This document shows, piece by piece, positions 1 through 7,720 of a stretch of 34,103 nt of DNA (within the stretch, counting starts at the first letter, position 1; the number at the start of each line of letters is the position of its first letter). Made by a program: the position numbers and the translations under genes. The stretch is from the NCBI GenBank assembly GCA_964477085.1, contig CAYZDF010000030.1, positions 1-34,103 on the forward strand, given 5' to 3'. The notes under the pieces were generated by a model, which ran no database searches, was not told the DNA's origin, and saw only the letters and a list, made by a program, of their open reading frames with translations. This DNA is from Dichloromethanomonas sp964477085 (lineage in GTDB: Bacteria > Bacillota > Desulfitobacteriia > Desulfitobacteriales > Syntrophobotulaceae).

Positions 1-171
1 TGGAGCTTAGCGCCCGCTGCCTTGCCTTCAGAGGGTAAGGTCTATCTGGAAAAGTGGTTTGCGAATGACGATAAAGATATTCGGTGGATCATGAAAGAGA
101 ATTTAAAAAAGGATAGATTGAGGAGGATGGATAGGGAGTGGACCGAGCGCTGGAGAATGATGATGAAATGA
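1..171 (+). CDS. C-terminal fragment of an unidentified protein, possibly HEAT-repeat-like
   Basis: An open frame enters from the left edge and stops at TGA 169-171, giving 56 residues. The sequence is rich in K, R, W and D and ends with several Met and Lys residues. The stretch KDIRWIMKENLKKDRL resembles the C-terminal end of HEAT-repeat / DNA-alkylation-repair-like helical proteins, but this is a weak impression from a short fragment. It ends 12 bases before the thioesterase gene, so the two are probably cotranscribed. The start lies outside the window. Confidence 0.5.
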   Translation, partial: WSLAPAALPSEGKVYLEKWFANDDKDIRWIMKENLKKDRLRRMDREWTERWRMMMK

Positions 172-183
172 GGATAAAGCAAA

Positions 184-612
184 ATGGATAGGTTCATTTC
201 AAGTAAAGAGATTCAACTGTCTTATGCAGATACAGATATGATGGGTGTCATCTACCATGCCAATTATCTGAAATGGTTCGAACTGGGGAGAACGCAATTT
301 ATTGAAGACCTGGGCTATCACTATCTTGATATGGAAAAGGCGGGGTATTATGCACCCGTATATAAAGCTGAGGTAACCTACAAGAAAGTAGTTCGCTATG
401 GAGAGCGGGTCTTTGTGAAGACCTGGGTAGAAGAAAATCAAGGACTAAAAACCATTTATGGTTATCAAATTGTCAACGATCAAGGAGATATCTGTGCGGA
501 GGGATCAACCACGCATATTCTCGTCCGAAAGGATAATTTTAAACCTGTCCAATTTAAAAAAGTATTCCCTGCCTGGTTTGCCCGGTATGAGGAGATCAAA
601 AAGAAAGTATAA
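184..612 (+). CDS. Acyl-CoA thioesterase, YbgC/FadM hotdog family
   Basis: This 142-residue protein is a single hotdog domain of the 4-hydroxybenzoyl-CoA thioesterase family. The signature YADTDMMGVIYHANYLKWFE (residues 14-33) contains the conserved Asp16/Asp18 and His25 region used in thioester hydrolysis; the family hydrolyses short- or medium-chain acyl-CoAs or acyl carrier protein thioesters in the cytoplasm. The length is normal for the family. A GAGG at 170-173 overlaps the upstream stop codon and is a plausible ribosome site, suggesting coupling to the preceding gene. The exact substrate cannot be told from sequence. Confidence 0.9.
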   Translation: MDRFISSKEIQLSYADTDMMGVIYHANYLKWFELGRTQFIEDLGYHYLDMEKAGYYAPVYKAEVTYKKVVRYGERVFVKTWVEENQGLKTIYGYQIVNDQGDICAEGSTTHILVRKDNFKPVQFKKVFPAWFARYEEIKKKV

Positions 613-708
613 CTTCTATAAAAAAATCATGACGAGTAGCAACTATGGGTGTAATGATTGATATTTTTTTGCATATTCAATAGTAATTACTGTAAAAACT
701 TGGAATAA

Positions 709-717
709 TGATATAAT
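709..717 (+). promoter_or_regulatory. Extended -10 promoter of the citrate synthase gene
   Basis: The sequence TGATATAAT has the TGn extension in front of a perfect TATAAT box, 24 bases before the ATG at 742. No convincing -35 hexamer is present at the usual distance, which is normal for extended -10 promoters. The 613-741 gap separates this gene from the thioesterase. Confidence 0.6.
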
Positions 718-741
718 CAGCAAACACAAGGGGGTAATAGA

Positions 742-2115
742 ATGGAAAAATTGGATTTTAATCAATTTGAGACTACAATGCTTCAAGAGCTTAGCTGCAT
801 GGCCATAAAGAGTAGTAAAATAAATCCTGAGTTGTATAGCAAATACCAAGTTAAGAGAGGTCTTCGTGATTTAGATGGCAAAGGTGTGTTGGTGGGCTTG
901 ACAGAAATTGGTGAGGTTCACTCCTATATCATCGATGAAGGAGAAATGATCCCTGTTCCCGGTAGATTAACCTACCGGGGGATTGATATAAAAGATATAA
1001 CAGCGGGTTTTTTACAGGAAGGACGATTTGGATTTGAAGAGGTCACTTATTTACTCCTGTTTGGACATTTGCCCAATCAAAAAGAATTAAATGATTTTGA
1101 ACATCTGCTTTCGGTATATCAGAAGCTGCCGGAAGATTTCGCTCGTGGCGTTATCCTGAAGACTCCCGGCAAAGATGTCATGAACATGCTGGCCCGGAGC
1201 GTCCTGGCTCTGTATTCGTATGATGACAATGCGGATAATACGTCTATCGAAAATGTCTTAAAACAATGTATGAGACTAATCGCTTGGCTGCCGGCTTTAG
1301 CTGTGTATGGTTATCAAGCGTATTCTCATTATCATGGCAACCAAAGCCTTTATCTTCATAGTCCCAGGCCGGAGCTCAGTACAGCTGAAAATATCCTCCA
1401 TATGTTAAGAGTGGATAGCAAATACACCAAAATCGAAGCCACCTTATTGGACTTGTTGCTCGTACTGCACTCTGAACATGGTGGTGGTAATAACTCATCG
1501 TTCGTCACTCATGTTATAACATCCACCGGTTCGGATACTTATTCTGTCATGGCTGCGGCTATCGGAGCTTTAAAAGGTCCCAAGCATGGAGGCGCCAATA
1601 TCAAGGCGCACTATATGCTGGAGAACATCAAGGAAAACGTTAAGAATTGGAATGATGAGGAGGAGATTGAAAACTATCTCATCAAAATCATTAACAAGGA
1701 AGCTTATGATCGGACAGGTCTTATCTATGGTATAGGTCATGCAGTTTACTCTATATCGGATCCACGAGAAGTGATCCTGAAGAAATATGCTGTTGAGCTG
1801 GCTAGAGAAAAAGGATTGGAGGATGAGTTTAATCTGTTCTCCAAAGTAGACCGACTTTCTCCAGGGGTAATTTCCAAACATAATAAGATGTATAAGGTTA
1901 TCAGTGCCAATGTCGATTTTTATTCAGGCTTTGTTTACAAAATGCTTGGAATCCCTATTGAAATGTTCACACCCATCTTTGCCATCTCGCGAATGTCTGG
2001 GTGGAGCGCTCACCGGATCGAGGAGATCGTCAATGCTGGAAAAATCATCAGACCGGCCTATAAGAGTGTTACGCCCAGGAGAGATTACGTCCCTCTCTTG
2101 GAAAGAGGAAAATAG
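742..2115 (+). CDS. gltA: Citrate synthase family enzyme (citrate / 2-methylcitrate synthase)
   Basis: The 457-residue product condenses acetyl-CoA (or propionyl-CoA) with oxaloacetate. Recognisable blocks are PGRLTYRGIDIKDI (73-86), LHSEHGGGN (242-250), GPKHGG (279-284, catalytic His282), GIGHAVYS (330-337, His333) and VDFYSG (391-396, catalytic Asp392). The N-terminus is about 60 residues longer than the common bacterial enzyme. In most citrate synthases the motif after the second His is HRVYK; here it is HAVYS, so an oxaloacetate-binding Arg is replaced by Ala. The usual DHEXN motif is also altered. These changes point to a divergent clostridial clade; citrate versus methylcitrate specificity is not decidable. 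The start has a strong AAGGGGGT site. The gene is monocistronic, with its own promoter and terminator. Confidence 0.92.
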   Translation: MEKLDFNQFETTMLQELSCMAIKSSKINPELYSKYQVKRGLRDLDGKGVLVGLTEIGEVHSYIIDEGEMIPVPGRLTYRGIDIKDITAGFLQEGRFGFEEVTYLLLFGHLPNQKELNDFEHLLSVYQKLPEDFARGVILKTPGKDVMNMLARSVLALYSYDDNADNTSIENVLKQCMRLIAWLPALAVYGYQAYSHYHGNQSLYLHSPRPELSTAENILHMLRVDSKYTKIEATLLDLLLVLHSEHGGGNNSSFVTHVITSTGSDTYSVMAAAIGALKGPKHGGANIKAHYMLENIKENVKNWNDEEEIENYLIKIINKEAYDRTGLIYGIGHAVYSISDPREVILKKYAVELAREKGLEDEFNLFSKVDRLSPGVISKHNKMYKVISANVDFYSGFVYKMLGIPIEMFTPIFAISRMSGWSAHRIEEIVNAGKIIRPAYKSVTPRRDYVPLLERGK

Positions 2116-2121
2116 ATGCAA

Positions 2122-2154
2122 AAAAGGGATATCCTTTACAAGGATATCCCTTTT
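2122..2154. terminator. Bidirectional intrinsic terminator
   Basis: Perfect 15-bp inverted repeat (AAAAGGGATATCCTT, arms 2122-2136 and 2140-2154) with a 3-base loop. It is followed by T-rich sequence on both strands. It lies between the citrate synthase stop and the convergent end of the tailocin operon, so it should end both transcripts. Confidence 0.9.
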
Positions 2155-2208
2155 AAAATGCAGTCCGGCAGAGAATGGATCAAATATCGATTAATATCAA
2201 CAAAAGCC

Positions 2209-2589
2209 TTACTCGTTTTGCTCTTTACCGATAGAATCCCATACCCCGTAAAATTCCTTTTTGACGGCTTTAAGTGCGGTATGAATAAGCTCGTCCAATT
2301 CTTCTTCCGATACTCTTATCCCGTATCGCTTAAGCTTGGATGAAAGCACTTCCATCGCTGCATGGTAACGCGTTTCCCCGTCACAGTCTTTAAAAACCTG
2401 CTGGGCAAACAGAACGGTATCTTTGGCGATCAGTTGTTTATTTTCAATGATTTGCTTCATTCTGACCAGTTTCTGATTCTGAGCATAGTTTTTCATATTA
2501 TTGGCGAGGATGGCAATAAGAATAGGGACCAACACAGAAATCAGATCAATGCTTATTTTAACCAACTGCTCGCCGATTGCTTCATTCAA
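2209..2589 (-). CDS. Phage holin, LLH-type (superfamily 6)
   Basis: A 126-residue protein with one N-terminal membrane segment (about residues 11-30, IDLISVLVPILIAILAN), then a charged region with the features of the Phage_holin_6_1/LLH family (KQLIAKDTVLFAQQVFKD and a C-terminal helical segment rich in Glu and Lys). Holins form lesions in the cytoplasmic membrane that let the endolysin reach the wall and the particles leave the cell. The start is TTG, chosen because AGGAGG lies 9 bases upstream and no ATG is in frame. It is the last gene of the tailocin operon, following the XhlA-like and amidase genes, which completes a lysis cassette. Confidence 0.8.
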   Translation of the reverse strand: MNEAIGEQLVKISIDLISVLVPILIAILANNMKNYAQNQKLVRMKQIIENKQLIAKDTVLFAQQVFKDCDGETRYHAAMEVLSSKLKRYGIRVSEEELDELIHTALKAVKKEFYGVWDSIGKEQNE

Positions 2590-2608
2590 TGTTCAACACC
2601 TCCTCGTA

Positions 2609-3010
2609 TCAGTGGCTAAGACTTTGGACATACCAGATAAAAAATCCTGCCAGTAAGACCAAAAGCGTTGAGACACTCCAGCGGATTATTGACAGAATGC
2701 CTGTCACGGACTTAGCCATAGAATCCAGATCTTTTTCTTTTTTTACCGCATCGAGATCATGTTCCACAATTCTTTCCTCATGGCTTTTCAGCATTTCTTT
2801 AATATCCTGACTGAATTCACTGAGCTGCCGGCACAAATGATCCAGTCGTTTGCTCTCCAGCACAGAGGAAGACTCCAGAACCGAAATCCGCTGCCCATGC
2901 TCCTGCAGAATTCCAACATGCTCGTGCAGGATTCCTTCATGTTTATCAAGGACCTCTTCGTATTCTCTCAATGTTTCTTCAAAAGTTTCTTCCATCTCCT
3001 GTACAGCCAT
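2609..3010 (-). CDS. xhlA: XhlA-like lysis accessory protein with C-terminal membrane anchor
   Basis: The 133-residue protein has a long Glu/Lys/His-rich coiled coil (about 1-95, including the near-repeats HEGILHEHVGILQEHGQR) and one C-terminal membrane segment (about 108-128, WSVSTLLVLLAGFFIWYV). This is the layout of the PBSX XhlA / hemolysin XhlA family, which works with the holin and amidase in host lysis. It is longer than typical XhlA (about 90 residues) because of the extended coiled coil. AGGAGA lies upstream of the ATG. It sits between amidase and holin, so a lysis role is well supported by position, less by sequence identity. Confidence 0.7.
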   Translation of the reverse strand: MAVQEMEETFEETLREYEEVLDKHEGILHEHVGILQEHGQRISVLESSSVLESKRLDHLCRQLSEFSQDIKEMLKSHEERIVEHDLDAVKKEKDLDSMAKSVTGILSIIRWSVSTLLVLLAGFFIWYVQSLSH

Positions 3011-3058
3011 CCAACGCTCTCCTTCCTCTGGCAGATAATTATCTAGTGAATTATGTTA

Positions 3059-3619
3059 TTAATCACGAACAGAAGGATTGACCGTTAGGTTAAATCCCAG
3101 TCCGATGGCCTGAGCAATCTTGGCTTTATATTCTGCCTGTTTTAAAGAACTTTCTTCTTCAGGATTGGTAATAAATCCAACCTCTGCCAGAACTGCCGGA
3201 CATAAAGTATATTTAAGCACATAGTAATTGGCGAATTTTATTCCTCTGTCTTTTGACCGAGTCGAACGAACCAGCTCAGCCTGGATCGAGGAAGCAATCT
3301 TCTCCCCCTGGCCACCGGGTTTGTAGGCATAGGTCTCAACACCGCGGGCCGAAGTATGACTGAAGGCATTGCAGTGAATGGAAATAAAATAGTCCGCCTT
3401 AAAAGCATTGCACTTTCTTACCACATCGGCCAGATCACCGTCCTGAACAACCAGGGTATTCCAGCCGGCTTTACGCAGGTATTCATCCAGCAGACGGGCG
3501 ATATCCAGGTTGACATTGGCTTCCCTCAAGCCGGATTTTCCCAAGGCGCCCGGATCAAAACGCCCGTTGTTCAGCGATCCGTGCCCGGGATTGATGCAGA
3601 CTTTCCCCAAGGCGTTCAT
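3059..3619 (-). CDS. N-acetylmuramoyl-L-alanine amidase (Amidase_3), endolysin
   Basis: The enzyme cleaves the bond between N-acetylmuramic acid and L-alanine in peptidoglycan. With the start used here it has 186 residues and is a single zinc amidase domain: zinc ligands His13 (NPGHGS), Glu33 (LREANV) and His82 (SIHCNA), and catalytic Glu146 (AEVGFITN). There is no signal peptide and no separate cell-wall-binding domain, so export depends on the holin. The open frame extends 21 residues upstream, but GGAGGAG lies 9 bases before the ATG at 3619, giving MNALGKV as the likely N-terminus. It belongs to the lysis cassette of the tailocin operon. Confidence 0.93.
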   Translation of the reverse strand: MNALGKVCINPGHGSLNNGRFDPGALGKSGLREANVNLDIARLLDEYLRKAGWNTLVVQDGDLADVVRKCNAFKADYFISIHCNAFSHTSARGVETYAYKPGGQGEKIASSIQAELVRSTRSKDRGIKFANYYVLKYTLCPAVLAEVGFITNPEEESSLKQAEYKAKIAQAIGLGFNLTVNPSVRD

Positions 3620-3665
3620 CTGTGATAACTCCTCCATCCCACTTGATGAAAAATGAGGCGGCACA

Positions 3666-4100
3666 TTACTGCAACACCTCACTGATCAGGTCATTATCTA
3701 CGTCGTAGTTTAAAGTATATTCTCTTTGTCCCATAATAGTAATTCCGTCATCCAGGTAGCAGGTTACCATCTTCGTCGTGTAATAAGGCGGAGTCCCGTT
3801 GCTGAGGACAACCTTCCTGGCCAGCGTCCCATCCGGCCGCTTCCATTGAACTTCGGTGAAGACCCCAAAGCTGTCTTTATTCAGCTTGTAAAGACTCAGG
3901 TCCGCACCATGGGCGAAAAGGTCCTTATAATGAGTATCCACCGCCGAACGCAAGACAGCCAGACCGTGGGCCTGGCTGTCACTTTCATGCTGATCTATGG
4001 CATCATCCAGAAGATCAAGGTTATGATTGTAGTCTTCGGGGGTGATTTTTTCGGTTTCGGTGGGTTTGTGCAGGAAAAGTTTTGGGGTAAATAAGGGCAT
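3666..4100 (-). CDS. Tailocin structural or fibre-associated protein of unknown function
   Basis: A 144-residue soluble protein with the start at ATG 4100, 8 bases after a perfect AGGAGG; a GTG 9 bases further upstream overlaps that site and is unlikely. The N-terminal half is polar with His/Asp-rich helical stretches (LDDAIDQHESDSQAHGL), as often seen in the stalks of phage fibre proteins. The C-terminal half (about 80-140) looks beta-rich. I cannot assign a family. Its position between the fibre assembly gene and the amidase suggests a fibre tip or baseplate accessory. Confidence 0.65.
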   Translation of the reverse strand: MPLFTPKLFLHKPTETEKITPEDYNHNLDLLDDAIDQHESDSQAHGLAVLRSAVDTHYKDLFAHGADLSLYKLNKDSFGVFTEVQWKRPDGTLARKVVLSNGTPPYYTTKMVTCYLDDGITIMGQREYTLNYDVDNDLISEVLQ

Positions 4101-4128
4101 GGGGGTCACCTCCTATGCTTTATTTTAA

Positions 4129-4146
4129 TTGCGTAATATGAATCTA
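4129..4146. repeat. 18-bp module junction, copy 1 (end of fibre cassette 1)
   Basis: TTGCGTAATATGAATCTA matches 16968-16985 at 17 of 18 bases. In both places the repeat contains, on the minus strand, the TAG stop codon of the last gene in a fibre module and the bases just after it. Sequence similarity stops beyond it. It looks like a shared boundary of two exchangeable fibre cassettes. Confidence 0.6.
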
Positions 4147-4512
4147 AAGCGCAATATCCTGCGGCGGGACAGGCCATGTAGGATTCTCAGGATCACACGT
4201 TTTTGGAAAGTCCCTGAGCTGTTGCCGGTACGTTACCCAAGCAACTTTGTCTATTGTTGCTGGCACATCTGGTAGTTGAGTCCAGTCGCATTCAGCAAGC
4301 CTTTTAGTTCTATCTGCTCTGATAGCATTAAGCAAGTCTTCAATTGTTGGCTGAGTAGGAGGATACCAAACATTATTTTTTAATGTCCAGTTTTGTTCGA
4401 CCTCATCAGGACATTGTATAAATTGACTTGCAATCTCCTCTGTATAGGCTCCTACCGGATTAAAGTCAATAATCTCTAAGGCAATCCCATTTTCAACTCT
4501 TGCATATTTCAT
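4144..4512 (-). CDS. Tail fibre assembly / chaperone-like protein
   Basis: The 122-residue protein ends with a segment (about 80-118) of the type RLAECDWTQLPDVP...WVTYRQQLRDFP...WPVPP, which is characteristic of phage tail fibre assembly and tail-assembly-chaperone (Phage_tail_APC/Tfa-like) proteins. These bind the fibre tip and help it trimerise or fold. It directly follows the glycine-rich fibre gene (gap 11 bases), which fits a dedicated chaperone. The N-terminal 50 residues are less conserved and probably fibre-specific. Confidence 0.75.
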   Translation of the reverse strand: MKYARVENGIALEIIDFNPVGAYTEEIASQFIQCPDEVEQNWTLKNNVWYPPTQPTIEDLLNAIRADRTKRLAECDWTQLPDVPATIDKVAWVTYRQQLRDFPKTCDPENPTWPVPPQDIAL

Positions 4513-4523
4513 GTCCTATCCCC

Positions 4524-5396
4524 CTAAATCCATTCGACAATAACGACCCCATTGTTCCCAGCAAATGCGTTCCCAGCGTTGCCATAAAAACTATCCGCAC
4601 CTTTGCCATAAAAACTATCCGCACCTTTGCCATAAAAACTATCCGCACCTTTGCCATATGGCTCAAGCAAGCTTGTCAAATGATTACTGTCTACATTATT
4701 GCCAACAAGCCCGCCTTGTCCGCCTTTAAGGTTTAAATCCCCATTGCTTCCTTGGCCTCCATTTGCTCCTCTCGCAAAGGGTGATGATCCGATATTATAA
4801 GTATATGTCCCGCCACTCCCACCAGTAGCACTACAATGCGCCCCAAATGATGATGTCCCACCTGCAGCGCCATTACTCCCTTCTGTGGCAGACGGTTGCC
4901 CCCCTTGGCCTATGGTAACGGCAATGCTTGCATCCTTTGCAAGTGTAACGTATTTTATTGCAATCCCGCCCCCGCCGCCGCCAGATAAATATGTGTAAGT
5001 TGAGGCATGCGCCCTACCTGTGCTCCCACCGCCGCCGACTACTGTAACCTTATAAACACCAGCTTTGGGTGCAACAAAATTTCCATTACCAGTAAAAATC
5101 TGTTTTTGCAATCCACTTCCCATGGCAAGTATTGCTTCTTTTGTTCGTAGGGGTGTCATGTATTTATTTGTGGCTACTCCTGCTTCTGCTTCAGCCTGCG
5201 TTGATATTCCATAATTTTGTACATTTCCAAGGCCGACGTTTTGTGGGAGATGTGCGTTTGTCGCGCTTTCCGCCTTATGCGCATCAAACTCCGTAATCTT
5301 ACCGCTAATAATCTGTAAATTCGCAAGCTCTGTCTCTTTTTTTACATTATCATTGCTATCCGGCAAAACGATACCGGAAGATGTTGAAGTTGCCAT
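4524..5396 (-). CDS. Tail fibre with glycine-rich receptor-binding tip
   Basis: A 290-residue fibre protein. Residues 1-50 (SGIVLPDSNDNVKKETELAN) resemble the N-terminus of the detached fibre at 17322-18131, consistent with a common attachment to the particle. The middle (50-95) is a short stalk. From about residue 100 onward the chain is a glycine-rich domain with GGGGS, GGGGGG and GGQG runs, the kind of polyglycine-loop tip that determines host binding in several phages. Residues 246-272 contain the octapeptide YGKGADSF three times in tandem, encoded by a 24-bp DNA triplicate. It is followed by a probable cognate chaperone. Confidence 0.8.
   Translation of the reverse strand: MATSTSSGIVLPDSNDNVKKETELANLQIISGKITEFDAHKAESATNAHLPQNVGLGNVQNYGISTQAEAEAGVATNKYMTPLRTKEAILAMGSGLQKQIFTGNGNFVAPKAGVYKVTVVGGGGSTGRAHASTYTYLSGGGGGGIAIKYVTLAKDASIAVTIGQGGQPSATEGSNGAAGGTSSFGAHCSATGGSGGTYTYNIGSSPFARGANGGQGSNGDLNLKGGQGGLVGNNVDSNHLTSLLEPYGKGADSFYGKGADSFYGKGADSFYGNAGNAFAGNNGVVIVEWI
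4581..4652. repeat. Three tandem perfect 24-bp repeats inside the fibre tip gene
   Basis: Identical 24-bp units start at 4581, 4605 and 4629, followed by the first bases of a fourth. Each unit adds eight residues (YGKGADSF on the minus strand), so copy-number changes stay in frame. The identity at all codon positions suggests recent slippage or recombination in the receptor-binding part of the protein. Confidence 0.95.
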
Positions 5397-5591
5397 ATCA
5401 TGCTCTCCTTTTCGCGAAACGTTTTTGAAGTATACATCTTGCTAATTTTCCATGCTCATAACAATTATCTGTAATAGCCGCAATCACAGCTATTGACTGC
5501 GACTGCTTTTATCCGTTTTGCCAATGATTGCGGCAACAACTCACTTAGCTTTAATTCTTCTGCTAATGGCTACTTACCTGATTACTATTAT

Positions 5592-5822
5592 TTAAGCATT
5601 ATTTTTTAGTCCTACCCGCCTGAACTTTCTCTCTGGAATTGCTTGTTCTTGGTCAGGGTTCGGGGTTATTGTTATTGCTCCGTTGTCTGGCATTGTACCA
5701 ACTATTCCAGTATCGTTGTCGTTGCTGAATGTCTTAGTAGCTAGAACATCGCCAGCAACGGCAGTACCCGAAGTCCTAGCCCCTCTAGGCAACATCATAT
5801 GAAGTCTCGTTATACTATCCAT
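5592..5822 (-). CDS. Small tail-fibre-module protein, possibly a fibre fragment
   Basis: A 76-residue protein. The central segment AGDVLATKTFSNDNDTGIVGTMPDNGAITITPNPDQEQAIP matches the repeating pattern found in the stalks of many Firmicutes phage fibres (LAGKTFSN..GTGLTGTMPNNGAVTITP), where it normally recurs within a longer protein. Here a single unit is followed by a short basic end, so this may be a fragment of a former fibre or a small separate structural protein. AAAGGAGGG lies upstream of the ATG, and the preceding 27-residue ORF stops directly at it. The 195 bases after it (5397-5591) hold no supported gene. Confidence 0.55.
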   Translation of the reverse strand: MDSITRLHMMLPRGARTSGTAVAGDVLATKTFSNDNDTGIVGTMPDNGAITITPNPDQEQAIPERKFRRVGLKNNA

Positions 5823-5906
5823 CTATTTCCCTCCTTTTTTTGTGAGCACCATAGTTAAAAAAAGAAGAATTGTTACAGAGATGGCATATAAAACAATCCA
5901 CTTCAT
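5823..5906 (-). CDS. Putative 27-residue single-pass membrane peptide
   Basis: A short frame encodes one hydrophobic segment (IVLYAISVTILLFLTMVL) followed by the basic tail TKKGGK. The stop codon TAG touches the ATG of the next gene, and the ribosome site of that gene lies within this ORF, an arrangement typical of coupled phage genes. Its own ribosome site is weak (GAGAA). The composition supports a membrane peptide, but nothing shows it is made. Confidence 0.4.
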   Translation of the reverse strand: MKWIVLYAISVTILLFLTMVLTKKGGK

Positions 5907-5941
5907 AGCATTCTCGTTCTTTATATGGGTCTTTAGTGAAG

Positions 5942-7720
5942 TTACTGACTAACATACTTTACCTTCGGCTGAATCAACGCTACAGTATTTGCATACGGCA
6001 CAGCAGGGTAATTATTTAGGTACTCGTTTAAGAGTGTAGCGTCCGATGGGTAATCGTTTGTGATGTGGATTTCGTCAAGCATAGTACCTAAAGTATTTGC
6101 TGATGATGTAGTGCAACCTAAATAAATAGAAGAGCCAAAAGCAGACGGTAAATATGGATTCGATGCTGTTCCAACTACAACACCATCAATCAAAAATTTG
6201 GTTTCTGTGGTTGACCATTTTACCGCAAATAAATGCCATCCATCGGATGTAGCGGAATCATCTACATAAAGCGAAGTGGCTGTACCAGCATCATTTTTTA
6301 ACTGTACATACCATCTTGCGTAATCGGGGGCATGAAACATTATAATCGTACCACTTCCGACCGCTCCGCTAACTTGCAGTATACGAGAATAGATGTTAGA
6401 TAACATCCTTTTTGACGCAGAATTAATATACGCCCACATCCGTATACAGCCCTGTGTAGGAGTTAAACCACTAGGAGTAGCAATAGAATATATTTCAGCA
6501 TTCCGTGTCCCATCAACAAAACTTGTGGTATAGGCTTTTTGCTCAAGTTGGGGACATGAGACATAAATACTTCCTGTAGTAGAACCATCTGCAATCCATT
6601 GAGATGGATATATTGATACGTACATATAAGTATTTGTACCATTGTTTTGAAACGTTGCAGTTAGTTTATACCAATCGTCTTCAACTTTAGTAAAAGTCTG
6701 AGTAAACGGACTTCCTGCACTAGTTGCTTCGAGGGTACTCCAGTCTATGAAACTATAAAAGTTAATTGCCGTACCGCCTGAAAGACTTATTGATATTTGT
6801 GTAATGTTTGCCGAACCTTTTTTTAAATATACAGAATAAGTGTAATAAGATTCGTTTGCACTTATTGTTACTCCGGACGACCTGTTGTACATATTTACAG
6901 TATTACTATTATCTTCAAGATAAAAAGCAGGAAAACCTTTAAAAAAAGAACTAGCTTTAGTGCAATAACATTGTATAGTCCATTTAGAAGCATCAGTTAA
7001 TTCTAAAGGCTTTTGAATTAGATTCGTCGTACTCTCTTCCACCCACACAGGATTTGATGGTTGGATAAGAATACCGCCATTGGCGTTAGCAAACATCAAA
7101 TCGCATTGCTCTTTTGTTGGCTCGTTGCCTGCCCCGTAAATCGCGGTTAAATCCACAACTATCATTTGTTGTGCCTGCGTTTGTGCCGCATCAGCACTTG
7201 CGGCATCGGTAAAAGATGCCCTTAAAACAAAGCGAATCATATCTAAAAAATTAGATGGAACCACAGCAACAAACGACCCTGTATACCATGTATTTAAAAC
7301 TGGATTAGTTGCAAACGTACTTACTTGCGCGTTTGCAGTGTAACCGCTGGAAGAAATATAGAGTCTAAAATCGGTCGAGCTACCAGAAGTTATACGCATC
7401 TTTGCTCTTGCATATATTTTATGACCCACAATAACCGGAAAAATCGTGTTTTGCGCTGATTGATGATAAGAATAACTACCTGTGCCTACCAGAGTAGCAA
7501 TGTTGTTTGTCGCTGTGCCTGTAGCTCCTGAAATTTGCCACCCTGTAACACCATTAACAAAATTACCATTTGTAATTAAGTTCCTTATCAACCGCCCATA
7601 CTCCATCCTCGAAGTGTTCTGAGGAAAAATGCGTCCTGCTGTGTTTTTTCCTACTCCTGTACGTGTAAACTGTGCAGGGTAGATATTAGGCTTCGGGGAT
7701 TTCTTCGACAGGAGGAACAT
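5942..7720 (-). CDS. Large tail fibre / receptor-binding protein with LamG-like C-terminal domain
   Basis: The 592-residue protein is the largest in the locus. The N-terminal part (about 40-225) has features of a carbohydrate-binding jelly-roll domain (LITNGNFVNGVTGWQISG... and LTAIYGAGNEPTKEQCDLMF). The middle repeats this type of fold (WTIQCYC...TFTKVEDDWYKLTATF). The C-terminal part (about 420-575) resembles a laminin-G/concanavalin-like domain (WHLFAVKWSTTETKFLIDGVVVG, then LDEIHITNDY). Such proteins bind cell-surface glycans in tailed phages. The start is ATG 7720, 9 bases after GGAGG; the TTG two codons upstream is too close to that site. It overlaps the end of the preceding gene by 35 bases in another frame. 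Confidence 0.8.
   Translation of the reverse strand: MFLLSKKSPKPNIYPAQFTRTGVGKNTAGRIFPQNTSRMEYGRLIRNLITNGNFVNGVTGWQISGATGTATNNIATLVGTGSYSYHQSAQNTIFPVIVGHKIYARAKMRITSGSSTDFRLYISSSGYTANAQVSTFATNPVLNTWYTGSFVAVVPSNFLDMIRFVLRASFTDAASADAAQTQAQQMIVVDLTAIYGAGNEPTKEQCDLMFANANGGILIQPSNPVWVEESTTNLIQKPLELTDASKWTIQCYCTKASSFFKGFPAFYLEDNSNTVNMYNRSSGVTISANESYYTYSVYLKKGSANITQISISLSGGTAINFYSFIDWSTLEATSAGSPFTQTFTKVEDDWYKLTATFQNNGTNTYMYVSIYPSQWIADGSTTGSIYVSCPQLEQKAYTTSFVDGTRNAEIYSIATPSGLTPTQGCIRMWAYINSASKRMLSNIYSRILQVSGAVGSGTIIMFHAPDYARWYVQLKNDAGTATSLYVDDSATSDGWHLFAVKWSTTETKFLIDGVVVGTASNPYLPSAFGSSIYLGCTTSSANTLGTMLDEIHITNDYPSDATLLNEYLNNYPAVPYANTVALIQPKVKYVSQ

Noticed and set aside
4500..4736. Plus-strand ORF with repeats FAIKTIRT
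   Set aside because: It is the complementary reading of the 24-bp repeats in the fibre gene; no ribosome site and opposite to the operon.
5531..5536. Possible fourth copy of the CCG-type activator site (CGGCAA)
   Set aside because: The 11-bp-phased partners and the -10 at the correct distance are missing.
5465..5569. Minus-strand frame of about 34 codons (PLAEELKLSELLPQSLAKRI...)
   Set aside because: It looks somewhat coding but has no start codon or ribosome site; perhaps a remnant of a fibre-module gene. Also contains a 10-bp inverted repeat (5477-5486 / 5525-5534) without T-run.
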